From Lysobacterales bacterium UBA2790 (GTDB taxonomy: Bacteria; Pseudomonadota; Gammaproteobacteria; Xanthomonadales; Xanthomonadaceae): a stretch of 25,947 bases of DNA. Where the stretch lies: assembly GCA_002352135.1 (NCBI GenBank), contig DEHW01000145.1, positions 1-25,947 on the forward strand, read 5' to 3'. Under the pieces are notes generated by a model. The model did no database searches. It saw only the letters and a program-made list of their open reading frames with translations, and was not told the origin of the DNA. The position numbers and the translations under genes were made by a program. Below are positions 1-8,522 of this stretch, in pieces. Position 1 is the stretch's first letter. Each line of letters starts with the position of its first letter.

Positions 1-59
1 GTCTTGCCGCCACGTTGCCCCAGCCAGTCTGCAACCGTTGTGATTTCCGCTCTGCTCAT
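1..59 (-). CDS. possible 5' end of a truncated gene leaving the window
   Basis: Reading leftward from an ATG at 57-59, the frame stays open for about 20 codons to the window edge. The peptide starts Met-Ser-Arg-Ala-Glu and contains Val-Ala-Asp-Trp-Leu-Gly. It is too short to assign to a family. The ATG lies only about 17 bases beyond the T-tract of the terminator that closes the upstream minus-strand gene, leaving little room for a promoter, and I see no clear Shine-Dalgarno sequence. It could equally be chance. Confidence 0.22.
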   Translation of the reverse strand, partial: MSRAEITTVADWLGQRGGK

Positions 60-76
60 GTCGCACAGTGGACCGC

Positions 77-109
77 AAAAAGAAACGCCGGAGCAAGCTC
101 CGGCGTTTC
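77..109 (-). terminator. Rho-independent terminator of the 643-aa secreted protein gene
   Basis: A perfect 13-bp inverted repeat (arms 82-94 and 97-109, GAAACGCCGGAGC and its complement) is followed on the minus strand by a run of five T at 81-77. It lies 20 bases past the stop codon of the 130-2061 gene, the classic position for an intrinsic terminator. Confidence 0.92.
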
Positions 110-129
110 CTACATGGATGCCTCTTGGA

Positions 130-2061
130 TCAATTGCCCATCGAGAAGGTAATCTGGCCACCCGATTGAGCACCGCCAGCATCCTGCACACGCATCGTGC
201 AGGTAAAGGCCAATGTGGCTGACGCGTTCTTCCGGTAAGTCCATGCGAGCGCGAAGTCACTCCCGGATGCTTGCGCGCTGGCCGGCGTCAACTGCGGCAA
301 TACGGCAAACATGTTACTCAAACTACCAGTGCCACTCGCAAGCACACAATCTCCCGCAACCAAGGTCACCGGCTGGACGAGCTGACCACTCTCGTTCGAA
401 GGACCAGACACGACATCTTCGATAAAACTGCTGATGCTCACAGTGCACGCCGTGTTGCCGGAGTCAAAGCAGTTCGCCTCCATGGTCGGGAACTGAAGCG
501 GTCCCTCGAGCGGATCGCCGACGATATTGGTGGGAACATCTCCGGTCGCTGACTGCACCACCGTCGCGCTGAACAAACTGAATGTCGGCGGATCATTCAC
601 CGCAGCGACTTCGACGGTGAACTGCATCACGCGCTGAGCGCCGCGCGCGTCCGTTGCCGTCAGTGTCACCGTCGAACTGCCTGAGGCTTCGGGTTGGGGA
701 GCGATGAACAGTTCCCACGTATCTCCGGCACGAGCCCCAAGCAATCCATCGTTGGGAACCAAAGAAATGTTCGAGCTGCTCGCAGTGAAGTTCGTGATTG
801 CATCCTGCTCGGCGTCCGTCATCGTGCACTCGAACTCCCGAACATCGTCGTCTTCTTGCATGTTCAGGGGGTTAGGCAGCGAATTCGGTCCGGAACCAAT
901 CTGGGGATCGATACAGGTAATCACAGGCCCGGTGTTCTCAAGCAATGTCACGATGGCCGACGCAACGTTGTCCTCGCTGGATACATCGCCCTTCGACACT
1001 TCATCGTTCGGCGCAAAGAACAGCGCGGTGCTGATCGCCACCTTGTCGCCGACGTTGGCCGTGACCACTTCGCGGGTGACGGTGTAGTCCCTATAGCTGC
1101 CCGCAGCCAAGCTGATGCTGGCGACATCCAGCTCACCACTGCCAGTACCGCAGCTCTGTTCGGCATCGTTCTGGCAGGTCCATGCACCAATCGTCACACG
1201 GGGCTGCATCGGCACAGGCGGGCTAACGACCGCTGCATTCGGCGTGAACTCGCGCAGACGGACACCGGTCGCCGTGGCATTGCCCACGTTGCGCACGCGT
1301 ACCACGTACTGGAACGGCTGATCGATATAGGCTTGGATATTGCGCGTCAGATAGCGCTCGCCATCATCGAGAATCTCGATTCGAAGGTCCGCATTGGACG
1401 CCGGTGTCTCCATGCCATCGGCAAAAATCAGATCTGGATTGCCCGGGTCCACATTGACGCCTGGCGCAGGCACATCGGGAGCATTGTTTACCAGAGTGCT
1501 GTAGGGGATGGCATGGCACTGAACCCAATCGCCGTAGGTGGCGCTCGCCGAGGTCGGCGTGAAACGGGCCGTGCTGGGTAGCGCATATTCCAGCCCACTG
1601 ATGCCAGACAGTGTCTGCGTGCTGCCGTCCGGGTCAGTCAACGCGATTTGCAACAGCGGAGCTGAATCAACGGGATAGAAGCTCTCACACAGGGCCGGTT
1701 CGACGATGCCAAAGCCAACTTCACGGGTCAGCACGTTGTAAGCCACCGGGCCAGTCAGGAGGATGTCCTGAGTGTTACCGGGAAATCTGACCTTGAGGTT
1801 GGCAGCGGTCGCCTTCATGGCGCACTCCGCTGACATCGTCGCGTCAACGGCCACGATACGCAGTGCCGTGCCGTCATCAACCAGTGCAATCTGACCAGGC
1901 ACCAAGGCTGAGCCATCCGCAGGGCAGATGGTCCGTAGCTCACCCTTACCCAGGGTGGAAGTGCTGACAGTCGTCGCTAATGCAAGAACCGGCGTGGCAG
2001 TCAGTGCCAAGGCAAGCCACATCACGGTCGGTCTGCGCTTCAATGTCGTCAGACTATGCAT
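130..2061 (-). CDS. secreted Ig-like / DUF11 repeat-domain protein, 643 aa
   Basis: This is a predicted exported protein of unknown function. Residues 1-29 form a signal peptide: basic KRR, then a hydrophobic stretch ending in an Ala-Leu-Ala type cleavage site. Residues about 30-190 are a Cys-containing globular part I do not recognise. Residues 211-220 carry the motif LIFADGMETP, close to the IFxDGFE motif that I associate with exported proteins of Lysobacterales. Residues about 225-375 look like a DUF11-type beta-sandwich (VRVRNVGNATATGVRLREFTP). Residues about 378-490 resemble a cadherin- or VCBS-like Ig domain ending TVEVAAVNDPP, the usual linker between such domains. The last 150 residues have paired cysteines. 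The start is supported by GGAG at 2070-2073 on the minus strand, 8 bases from the ATG. A surface or extracellular adhesion-like role is inference only. Confidence 0.88.
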   Translation of the reverse strand: MHSLTTLKRRPTVMWLALALTATPVLALATTVSTSTLGKGELRTICPADGSALVPGQIALVDDGTALRIVAVDATMSAECAMKATAANLKVRFPGNTQDILLTGPVAYNVLTREVGFGIVEPALCESFYPVDSAPLLQIALTDPDGSTQTLSGISGLEYALPSTARFTPTSASATYGDWVQCHAIPYSTLVNNAPDVPAPGVNVDPGNPDLIFADGMETPASNADLRIEILDDGERYLTRNIQAYIDQPFQYVVRVRNVGNATATGVRLREFTPNAAVVSPPVPMQPRVTIGAWTCQNDAEQSCGTGSGELDVASISLAAGSYRDYTVTREVVTANVGDKVAISTALFFAPNDEVSKGDVSSEDNVASAIVTLLENTGPVITCIDPQIGSGPNSLPNPLNMQEDDDVREFECTMTDAEQDAITNFTASSSNISLVPNDGLLGARAGDTWELFIAPQPEASGSSTVTLTATDARGAQRVMQFTVEVAAVNDPPTFSLFSATVVQSATGDVPTNIVGDPLEGPLQFPTMEANCFDSGNTACTVSISSFIEDVVSGPSNESGQLVQPVTLVAGDCVLASGTGSLSNMFAVLPQLTPASAQASGSDFALAWTYRKNASATLAFTCTMRVQDAGGAQSGGQITFSMGN

Positions 2062-2386
2062 TCAGAGAGCTCCATCCATTGGTTGACGGACGAAAGGTAG
2101 CCCCGCAAGCGTCGACAATCCAGCCCAAGTTCCCGAATTCGTGAAATTTTGACGAATCGATTTAGGCGGCGGTTAAGGTAAGTGGCATAGCGCTCTCTGC
2201 GATTTCCCCGACAAACGCTCGCGGGGCAGTGTAAACGCGGCTCCGCGCATACGGAATTGACCTATTGAAAGCGCGGAACGTGCTCTTGCTCACGCGGATC
2301 TATCCGAGTCGACGTGTCTATTGCGCTCTTGCGCTGGAAGCAACCTGCTAGACTCCCAACACGTCCCACGTCGCTTTCCAACGCCC
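2062..2386. promoter_or_regulatory. divergent intergenic region between two exported-protein genes
   Basis: About 325 bases hold the promoters of the divergent genes at 2061 (minus) and 2387 (plus). The stretch is more AT-rich than its flanks. A small inverted repeat ATTCGT/ACGAAT (2137-2142 and 2152-2157) surrounds AAATTTT. A TAGACT hexamer at 2349-2354, 33 bases before the plus-strand ATG, may be a -10 box. On the minus strand, GGAACTT occurs near 2128-2134 and resembles an ECF -35 element, but I see no matching -10. No coding sequence is apparent. Confidence 0.4.
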
Positions 2387-2860
2387 ATGATCGCAAGAAG
2401 CCTTCTGTCAGTCGCCATCCTTCTGAGCACAGCCTCCGCGCCGCTCATCGCCAGTGAGTTCTCCTCGCTGGAAGAACGCATGAGCCATTCCGAGTTCGAG
2501 GCAGCGGGTCTGGGCAAACTCACGCCCGAAGAGCTCGCTTCATTGAACAACTGGCTGCGCAGCGAGGGGGTTTCGGCATCGGGGACGACAGAAAGCACCG
2601 CGGATCGGGTTGGATTTCCCCAGGGACGAGATGAGCCTGATCTTGTGGTGTCTCGCATCAGCGGCACCTTCAAAGGCTGGTCGGGAAACACCACTTTCCA
2701 TCTCGACAATGGTCAGGTCTGGCAGCAGGCCGAGCCCAGCACCTTGGCCGGCGTCACCATCGAGTCACCAGAGGTCCGCATCAAGGCCGGCATGGTGAGC
2801 GGCTGGTACCTCAAGGTCGAGGGCTACAACAAACAAGTCAAGGTCCGCCGCATTCGCTGA
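2387..2860 (+). CDS. small exported protein of unknown function, 157 aa
   Basis: The protein starts MIARSLLSVAILLSTASA, a clear signal peptide cleaved near residue 23. I therefore chose the ATG at 2387 over the in-frame codon at 2321, which would put 22 unlikely residues in front. Residues about 25-65 hold an acidic helical segment with LTPEELASLNNWL. The C-terminal half (about 85-157) is a compact, probably beta-rich domain containing GTFKGWSGNTTFHLDNGQVWQQ, an SPEVRIKAG turn and a basic end (KVKVRRIR). I recall similar short exported proteins in Xanthomonadales annotated only as hypothetical. No catalytic motif is visible. There is no obvious Shine-Dalgarno sequence before the start. It is convergent with hrpA. 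Confidence 0.83.
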   Translation: MIARSLLSVAILLSTASAPLIASEFSSLEERMSHSEFEAAGLGKLTPEELASLNNWLRSEGVSASGTTESTADRVGFPQGRDEPDLVVSRISGTFKGWSGNTTFHLDNGQVWQQAEPSTLAGVTIESPEVRIKAGMVSGWYLKVEGYNKQVKVRRIR

Positions 2861-2862
2861 CG

Positions 2863-2898
2863 CGATGTCGTTGACATCGTGGCGGGCGTCAGCCCGCC
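2863..2898. terminator. two adjacent hairpins between convergent genes
   Basis: CGATGTC/GACATCG (2863-2869 and 2873-2879) and GGCGGGC/GCCCGCC (2881-2887 and 2892-2898) lie back to back directly after the stop codon of the plus-strand gene. The loop of the second contains the stop codon of hrpA (2889-2891). Neither has a T-tract, so they may serve as 3'-end stabilising structures or weak terminators instead of canonical intrinsic terminators. Confidence 0.45.
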
Positions 2899-5800
2899 CG
2901 TGCTTGCTCCAACAGCTTTCCCATACGCTTGGCTGACACGGTTTCCCGTGTACCGAGCTCCTGTGCAAACAGCGACACCCTGAACTCTTCCAGTGCCCAG
3001 CGCAGCGCCTGCCAAGCGGGATGCTGGGCGATGCCGTGGCGGGTGGCCTCGCGCAACGCTTGGGCGAAACCAATCACTTCCAGCATCCGTGCTTGATCCT
3101 TGCCAGGATCGTTGCGTAAGCGCTCGGCACGCAGGCGCATTCCTTTCAAAAAACGTGGCAGCTCGTTGAGGCGATCAAACGGCGTATCGCGCAGGAATCC
3201 GGGATGCACGAGTCCGGCCAGTTGCTGGCGCAGGTCGTCGTAGTTGGCCGTCGCAAAGCCCATCAAGGGCGGATTGAGCAAGGGCAGCAGTTCCGCGTAG
3301 GCCGCCACAATGTTCTCGGTCAGCTGCAGGCGCCGGGTGGCTTCGGCGAACAGCTCGCGACCGATGCGTTGGCTCAAGCCATCGAAAGCCGTCTTGCTGC
3401 GAATGTCCACCAGAAGATCGGCGCAGATCGCATTGAACGCGGCCTCGACCAGATCTTCGCGTAGACGCTCACTGCTCTCTACCGAGGCATACAGCAAACC
3501 GGTACGGGGCGAAATGGGCAACTGCTTGCGCGCCTGTTTGATGCGATCCGCCACCGCGCGCAGCAACAGCACGCGCACGCCTTGCGGATGTTCATGCCGT
3601 GCCGCGTCGCGATCCGCAAACACGCGCAGTACCACCTCGCCACCCTGCGCTGCCAAGGCCGGGAAGGCGGGAACACCCGCCACACCAGGAATCTGCTCCG
3701 GGACACCCTCCGCTGGAAAGTGGTCGATCACCTGCCCTTCGAGTCGCTTGCCTGCCTCGGCCGCAAACGCGGCTTGGGCCCGCTCGCCCCAACGCGCCTT
3801 GAGTTGCCTCAGGTCGCGCGACTCGTCCAGCACATTGCGCCCTTCCGACAGGCGCAGATTGAAGCGCAAGTGTGCGGGAACTGCCTCATCGTCCCAAGCT
3901 TCCAGGGGCACTTCGACGCCCGTCGCCTTGCGCAGGAAGGCGGCCAACGCCGCCTGCAGGGATTCACGCGACCGCCCCGGCGAACTTGGCGTCATGACGG
4001 CAATGAAGGCGCGTGCAAAATCCGGCACTGGCACGAAATTGCGCCGCAGGGCTTTCGGCAAGCCGCGCAACATCTCTGCCACACGATCCTCCAGCAAGCC
4101 CGGCACCAGCCAATCCAGAGCGCGTGAATCCAGCGCATTCAACAGTTGCAAGGGCAGATGCAGGGTGACGCCGTCATCTGGCGCGCCCGGCTCGAAACGG
4201 TAGCTCAGGCGCAGGCTCACCTCGCCTAAATGGAAGGCGGACGGAAACCGTGCGGCGTCGGTGCTGTCCTGTGGCAACAGGTCGTCGACCTTCCATTCCA
4301 GGGCGGCGCGCTGTTCAGGCGAGAGCCGCTTGTACCAGGCTTCCAGCTCCTGCGCTGATGCCACACTGTCCGGCAGGCGCTTGGCGTACCACTCGGCCTG
4401 TGCCTCCTCGTCGATCACGATGCCAACGCGACGCAGCTTGGCCTCTTCTTCCATGGCGCGCTGCAGGATGCGCTGATTGCGCTCCAAAAGCGGAATCCGC
4501 AGATTCACCTCACCGGTGACCAGGCCTTCGCGAATGAAGATCTGCCGCGCATGGGCGAAGTCGATAGCGGCGTAGGAAATCGGTCGCTTCGGTGCCAGCA
4601 CCAGACCATGCAGAGTGATTTGCTCGGACGCGATAACCCGCCCCTGGCTGCGTGACCAATGCGGGTCGTAGTGCCGACGGCTCAGCAAATGCGCGGCGAC
4701 CTCAATCACCCAGTCCGGCTCGATGGCGGCGTTGATCAAGCCATAGACCTTCTGGGTTTCCAGCATGGCCGCAGACAGAACCCAAAGCGGCGGTTTGCGT
4801 GCCAGTGCCGATCCGGGGAACAACTGGAAGCGACGCTGACGCGGGGCCTCGAACTGTTGCTTCTCGTTCTTGCGACCGATCTGCGAGGGCAAGCCACAAA
4901 GTATGGCTTTGTGCAGTGCTGGGTAGTCGGCGGCCTCCGTCGCCAACGCCAAGCCGAGCTCTTCGCTGGCAATCAACAACTGCCGGTGCAATTCACGCCA
5001 CTCGCGCATGCGCAGGAAGGACAGGAAGTGCTTGCCGCACCAATCGCGCAGTTGCGACTGCGTGCGCGCTTCGTGCTCGGCTTGGTAGGCCTCCCAGAGC
5101 TTCAGGATGCCCACGAACTCGGAACGCGGATCGGCAAACAAGGCATGCGCGTTATCAGCCGCTTCGCGCGCTTCGGCGGGTCGCTCGCGCGGGTCCTGGA
5201 TACTGAGAAAAGCCACAATCGCCAGCATCTCGCGCACGCAAGCAAACTCGCCTGCCGCCAGCAACATGCGCGCCAGCTTCGGATCAATCGGCAGGCGCGC
5301 CATGCGGCGCCCGCGCTCTGTGATCCGACGCTCCCGATCCACCGCGCCCAGTTCGATCAACTGTTGCCAGCCATCGTTGATGGCTCGGGCATCGGGGGCA
5401 TCGATGAAGGGAAACTGTTCGATTCGCCCAAGCCCCAACGCCAGCATCCGCAGGATCACGCCCGACAAGGCGGAGCGCAGGATTTCCGGGTCTGTAAACG
5501 CCGGTCGAGCCTGAAACTCCTCTTCGCCAAACAAGCGGAAACACACCCCTGCCGCGATGCGTCCACAACGCCCGGCACGCTGATTGGACGAGGCCTGGCT
5601 GACCGCCTCGACCTGCAGTCGATCCAGCTTCTGCCGCGGGCTATAGCGTTTCACCCGCGCCTGGCCGGGATCAATCACATAGCGAATGCGCGGCACCGTC
5701 AGCGAGGTTTCGGCGACATTGGTGGCCAGCACGATGCGGCGTTGCGGGCCAGGGTGAAACACCAGGTCCTGATCGCGTGTCGACAGTCGTGCATACAGCG

Positions 5801-6797
5801 GTAACACCACGGTCTCGCGGTACTTGCGCCGACTCAGCAATAGGTGCGTTTCGCGAATCTCCCGCTCACCCGGCAGGAAAATCAGCACGTCACCCATCGG
5901 GTTCTCGCGATTGATTTCCTCCATGGCGGCCAGAACGCCATCGCTGACCGACATCACTTCCTCACCGCCCAAGGCCTCGACCTTGCCACCCAATGGGCGG
6001 TAGCGTGTTTCCACCGGATAGCTGCGGCCCTCGACATTGATCACCGGTGCGCCACCGAAGTGTCGTGAGAAGCGCTCGGTATCGATGGTGGCCGAGGTGA
6101 CGATCAGCTTGAGGTCAGGACGTCGCTGCAGCAGCGTCTTCAGATAACCAAGCAGAAAATCGATATTGAGACTGCGCTCATGCGCCTCGTCGAGAATGAT
6201 GGTGTCGTAGCGCGACAGCTCACGGTCGGACTGGATCTCCGCCAGCAGAATGCCGTCGGTCATGAACTTGATGTAGGTCTGCTCGCCAACCTGCTCGTTG
6301 AAGCGCACCTGGAAGCCGACCGCGCCGCCAATCTGCGTGCCCAACTCTTCGGCCACGCGTCGCGCGACAGAACGCGCGGCAATGCGTCGCGGCTGTGTGC
6401 AACCGATGATCCCTGCCTCACCTCGCCCTGCCGCCAGACACAGTTTGGGTAACTGGGTGGTCTTGCCCGAGCCGGTTTCACCCGCGATCACCACCACGCG
6501 GTGTTGGCGAATGCTGGCGATGATGTTCTCGGCCTCACGGGTGATCGGCAGATCATCCTCGAAGTGAGGAATGGGCTTGGCGGCGGCTCTCTGCCCGCGC
6601 GCCTGGATCGATGCCTGCATTGCCTGCTCGAACGCGGCGCGCTTGGCCTGATCACCAACGGCTCGCGACCAGGCCGACCACAAACCGTGCAAACGCCGCT
6701 GGTCACGACTCAATCCGCGTCGCAGGTTCTGGCGCGCGTGTTGCAGGTCAGCATCGGCAGGCGAAGGCCGCGCTTCGGTCGAAGTGGTCTTGGTCAA
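2889..6797 (-). CDS. hrpA: ATP-dependent RNA helicase HrpA (DEAH box), 1302 aa
   Basis: HrpA is a large DEAH-box RNA helicase linked in E. coli to mRNA processing and rescue of stalled ribosomes. The sequence shows Walker A GETGSGKT (106-113), DEAH (203-206), the SAT motif (235-237) and the motif VI signature QRAGRCGR in the second RecA domain. After these come the helicase-associated, OB-fold and long C-terminal regions typical of HrpA. The length matches the E. coli protein at about 1300 aa. The N-terminal SRDQRRLHGLW aligns with the RLHG region near the start of E. coli HrpA, supporting a full-length N-terminus. The start codon appears to be TTG at 6795-6797 with no clear Shine-Dalgarno sequence; no ATG lies nearby in frame. 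It is divergent from dps, with 115 bases between. The stop codon lies inside a hairpin shared with the convergent neighbour. Confidence 0.97.
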   Translation of the reverse strand: MTKTTSTEARPSPADADLQHARQNLRRGLSRDQRRLHGLWSAWSRAVGDQAKRAAFEQAMQASIQARGQRAAAKPIPHFEDDLPITREAENIIASIRQHRVVVIAGETGSGKTTQLPKLCLAAGRGEAGIIGCTQPRRIAARSVARRVAEELGTQIGGAVGFQVRFNEQVGEQTYIKFMTDGILLAEIQSDRELSRYDTIILDEAHERSLNIDFLLGYLKTLLQRRPDLKLIVTSATIDTERFSRHFGGAPVINVEGRSYPVETRYRPLGGKVEALGGEEVMSVSDGVLAAMEEINRENPMGDVLIFLPGEREIRETHLLLSRRKYRETVVLPLYARLSTRDQDLVFHPGPQRRIVLATNVAETSLTVPRIRYVIDPGQARVKRYSPRQKLDRLQVEAVSQASSNQRAGRCGRIAAGVCFRLFGEEEFQARPAFTDPEILRSALSGVILRMLALGLGRIEQFPFIDAPDARAINDGWQQLIELGAVDRERRITERGRRMARLPIDPKLARMLLAAGEFACVREMLAIVAFLSIQDPRERPAEAREAADNAHALFADPRSEFVGILKLWEAYQAEHEARTQSQLRDWCGKHFLSFLRMREWRELHRQLLIASEELGLALATEAADYPALHKAILCGLPSQIGRKNEKQQFEAPRQRRFQLFPGSALARKPPLWVLSAAMLETQKVYGLINAAIEPDWVIEVAAHLLSRRHYDPHWSRSQGRVIASEQITLHGLVLAPKRPISYAAIDFAHARQIFIREGLVTGEVNLRIPLLERNQRILQRAMEEEAKLRRVGIVIDEEAQAEWYAKRLPDSVASAQELEAWYKRLSPEQRAALEWKVDDLLPQDSTDAARFPSAFHLGEVSLRLSYRFEPGAPDDGVTLHLPLQLLNALDSRALDWLVPGLLEDRVAEMLRGLPKALRRNFVPVPDFARAFIAVMTPSSPGRSRESLQAALAAFLRKATGVEVPLEAWDDEAVPAHLRFNLRLSEGRNVLDESRDLRQLKARWGERAQAAFAAEAGKRLEGQVIDHFPAEGVPEQIPGVAGVPAFPALAAQGGEVVLRVFADRDAARHEHPQGVRVLLLRAVADRIKQARKQLPISPRTGLLYASVESSERLREDLVEAAFNAICADLLVDIRSKTAFDGLSQRIGRELFAEATRRLQLTENIVAAYAELLPLLNPPLMGFATANYDDLRQQLAGLVHPGFLRDTPFDRLNELPRFLKGMRLRAERLRNDPGKDQARMLEVIGFAQALREATRHGIAQHPAWQALRWALEEFRVSLFAQELGTRETVSAKRMGKLLEQARAG

Positions 6798-6912
6798 GAC
6801 AGGTCGTCATTGAGTGTGGCTATCGTTCGGCCACGGGATTTCAATTTTACCGCGCCAGCCAGCCGCGTATGCTGACCACGTCTCCCGCCCCCAAGAGTTG
6901 AGGATTGCAAGG
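6798..6912. promoter_or_regulatory. hrpA-dps divergent promoter region
   Basis: For dps, TTTTAC (6845-6850) and TATGCT (6868-6873) are separated by 17 bases and lie about 40 bases before the ATG. For hrpA, TAAAAT on the minus strand (6844-6849) lies 47 bases before the TTG start, so the two candidate promoters overlap. I see no convincing OxyR or Fur box, though dps genes are often controlled by such regulators. These are visual matches only. Confidence 0.35.
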
Positions 6913-7386
6913 ATGAAAATCGACATTGGCATCACCGACAAACAACGCAAAAAGGTGGCCGACGGCCTGTCGCACTTCATGGCTGACGCCTATACGCTCT
7001 ACATGAAGACGCACAACTACCACTGGAACGTCACCGGGCCGATGTTCAACAGCCTGCATCTGATGTTTGAAGGTCAGTACAACGAGCAATGGACGGCGCT
7101 GGACGCCATCGCCGAGCGCATCCGTTCGCTGGGATTCAAGGCCCCTGGCACTTACGCGCAACTGGCGAAGCTGACCAGCATTGCCGAGGATGCGGAGGGC
7201 GTCGTTCCCGAGGCGAAAGAGATGATCAAGCAGCTCGTGCTGGGCAACGAAGCGGTTTGTCGGAGTGCGCGCAAAGTACTGAAGTCGGCTGACGAGGCGG
7301 GTGACGAGCCAACCGCCGATCTGCTGACGCAACGCTTGGTGATCCACGAAAAGAACGCGTGGATGTTGCGCTCGTTGCTGGACTGA
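6913..7386 (+). CDS. dps: Dps family ferritin-like DNA-protecting protein, 157 aa
   Basis: Dps forms 12-subunit shells that oxidise ferrous iron with hydrogen peroxide and store it, protecting DNA from Fenton damage. The inter-subunit ferroxidase ligands are all present with the family's exact spacing: H37 (HWNV), H49, D64 and E68 (LDAIAERI). The helical body and the 157-aa length fit the family. The ATG at 6913 is preferred over the upstream in-frame start at 6814 because [12 protein letters not shown] is a normal Dps N-terminus and GAGGA lies about 10 bases upstream. The short N-terminal tail has a few Lys/Arg residues, so DNA binding is possible but not certain. It is divergent from hrpA and followed by a hairpin. 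Confidence 0.97.
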   Translation: MKIDIGITDKQRKKVADGLSHFMADAYTLYMKTHNYHWNVTGPMFNSLHLMFEGQYNEQWTALDAIAERIRSLGFKAPGTYAQLAKLTSIAEDAEGVVPEAKEMIKQLVLGNEAVCRSARKVLKSADEAGDEPTADLLTQRLVIHEKNAWMLRSLLD

Positions 7387-7402
7387 AGCGGATTGTCCTC
7401 AC

Positions 7403-7430
7403 GCGAACCCGGCTCTGCGGTCGGGTTCGC
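7403..7430 (+). terminator. probable terminator of dps
   Basis: A 9-bp perfect stem GCGAACCCG/CGGGTTCGC (7403-7411 and 7422-7430) with a 10-base loop lies 16 bases after the dps stop codon. The following CATTTG is only weakly T-rich, so termination may be partial. Confidence 0.6.
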
Positions 7431-7507
7431 CATTTGCCGGCTTGCGGCCCTGACGCCAAGCACTGGGCGCACTACACTGCGCCTTCCGTCCTCGCCGATG
7501 ACCTGTC

Positions 7508-8461
7508 GTGGCCCCCACCCTGCGCGCGCAACTGCAGATTCACTTCTGCGTCTTCCTTTGGGGCTTCACCGCCATTCTCGGCAAGTTGATTTCACTGGCA
7601 GCCTTGCCCTTGGTGTGGTGGCGCATGCTGCTGGTGGCGGGCACGCTGGCGCTGATGCCGCGCATCTGGCGACACCTTGCCGCGATGAGCGGTCGGCTGC
7701 GCTGGGCCTACGCGGGTATCGGTGCATTGGTCGCTTTGCACTGGGTCACCTTCTACGCCTCGATCAAGCTTTCCAATGCCTCGGTCGCCGCGACCTGTAT
7801 GGCGATGGGTTCGGTGTTCGTCTCCATGATTGAACCGATCCTGGCGAAACGCGCCTTCCAGCGTCGCGAGCTGCTGCTTGGCGTGGCCGTGATTCCGGGC
7901 GTGATGCTGGTCGTCGGCGGCGTGCCCAGCGGCATGCACCTCGGGATCGCCATCGGGGTATTTTCCGCGTTCATCGTGGCGATCTTCAGTGCCCTGAACA
8001 AACGCCTGGTCGAGCACGGCAATCCCTTGGCGGTCACGGCGCTGGAAATGGCCGCCGGTGCTGCGACGGTCGGACTGTTGTCACCCCTGCTGTTGCGGCT
8101 GTTTCCGCTGCCGGAAGGCAGCGGCTGGTGGCCGGACTTGCGTGATGGCGGCTATCTGTTGCTGCTGGCTTACGCCTGCACTTTGTTGCCCTTCACCTTG
8201 TCCTTGGTCGCGCTGCGCCACATGAGCGCCTTCAGCGCACAGATGGCGGTGAATCTGGAGCCGGTCTACACCATCGCTTTCGCCATTGTGCTGTTCCATG
8301 AGCAACGCGAGTTGGGCTTGACTTTCTACCTCGGCGTGACCTTGCTGCTACTCGCTGTCACCGCCCATCCTCTGCTGGAGTGGTGGCAAACGCGACGCCA
8401 GCAACCCGCGCAGCATCCGGAAATGCTGATGGCCGCCGAGGCCAAGGACGTCATCGACTGA
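7508..8461 (+). CDS. EamA/DMT-family inner-membrane transporter, 317 aa
   Basis: This is a multi-pass membrane protein of the drug/metabolite transporter superfamily. About ten hydrophobic segments are visible, arranged as two EamA halves: roughly residues 10-145, beginning IHFCVFLWGFTAILGKL, and 150-295, containing AVNLEPVYTIAFAIVLFHE. That second phrase is the typical LEPV...E signature near the ninth helix of EamA proteins. The substrate cannot be told from sequence; family members export amino acids, metabolites or drugs. The start is GTG at 7508, and a TACACT hexamer (7473-7478) 30 bases upstream may be its -10 box. The hydrophilic C-terminal tail (about 295-317) is cytoplasmic. It is likely a single-gene unit closed by its own terminator. 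Confidence 0.92.
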   Translation: MAPTLRAQLQIHFCVFLWGFTAILGKLISLAALPLVWWRMLLVAGTLALMPRIWRHLAAMSGRLRWAYAGIGALVALHWVTFYASIKLSNASVAATCMAMGSVFVSMIEPILAKRAFQRRELLLGVAVIPGVMLVVGGVPSGMHLGIAIGVFSAFIVAIFSALNKRLVEHGNPLAVTALEMAAGAATVGLLSPLLLRLFPLPEGSGWWPDLRDGGYLLLLAYACTLLPFTLSLVALRHMSAFSAQMAVNLEPVYTIAFAIVLFHEQRELGLTFYLGVTLLLLAVTAHPLLEWWQTRRQQPAQHPEMLMAAEAKDVID

Positions 8462-8477
8462 GCACCTCGCAAACGCT

Positions 8478-8508
8478 GAGGGCCGCATCACTGCGGCCCT
8501 CTTGTTCT
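8478..8508 (+). terminator. terminator between the EamA gene and ettA
   Basis: A perfect 10-bp stem GAGGGCCGCA/TGCGGCCCTC (8478-8487 and 8492-8501) with a 4-base loop is followed by TTGTTCT on the plus strand. It starts 16 bases after the EamA stop codon. The convergent ettA ends at 8523, so the hairpin may also act in the other direction, though no T-tract follows on the minus strand. Confidence 0.8.
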
Positions 8509-8522
8509 GGTCTTTGGGTCGA

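Noticed and set aside
4659..5804. 381-residue open frame opposite hrpA
   Set aside because: Antisense shadow in GC-rich coding DNA; hrpA is supported by all helicase motifs.
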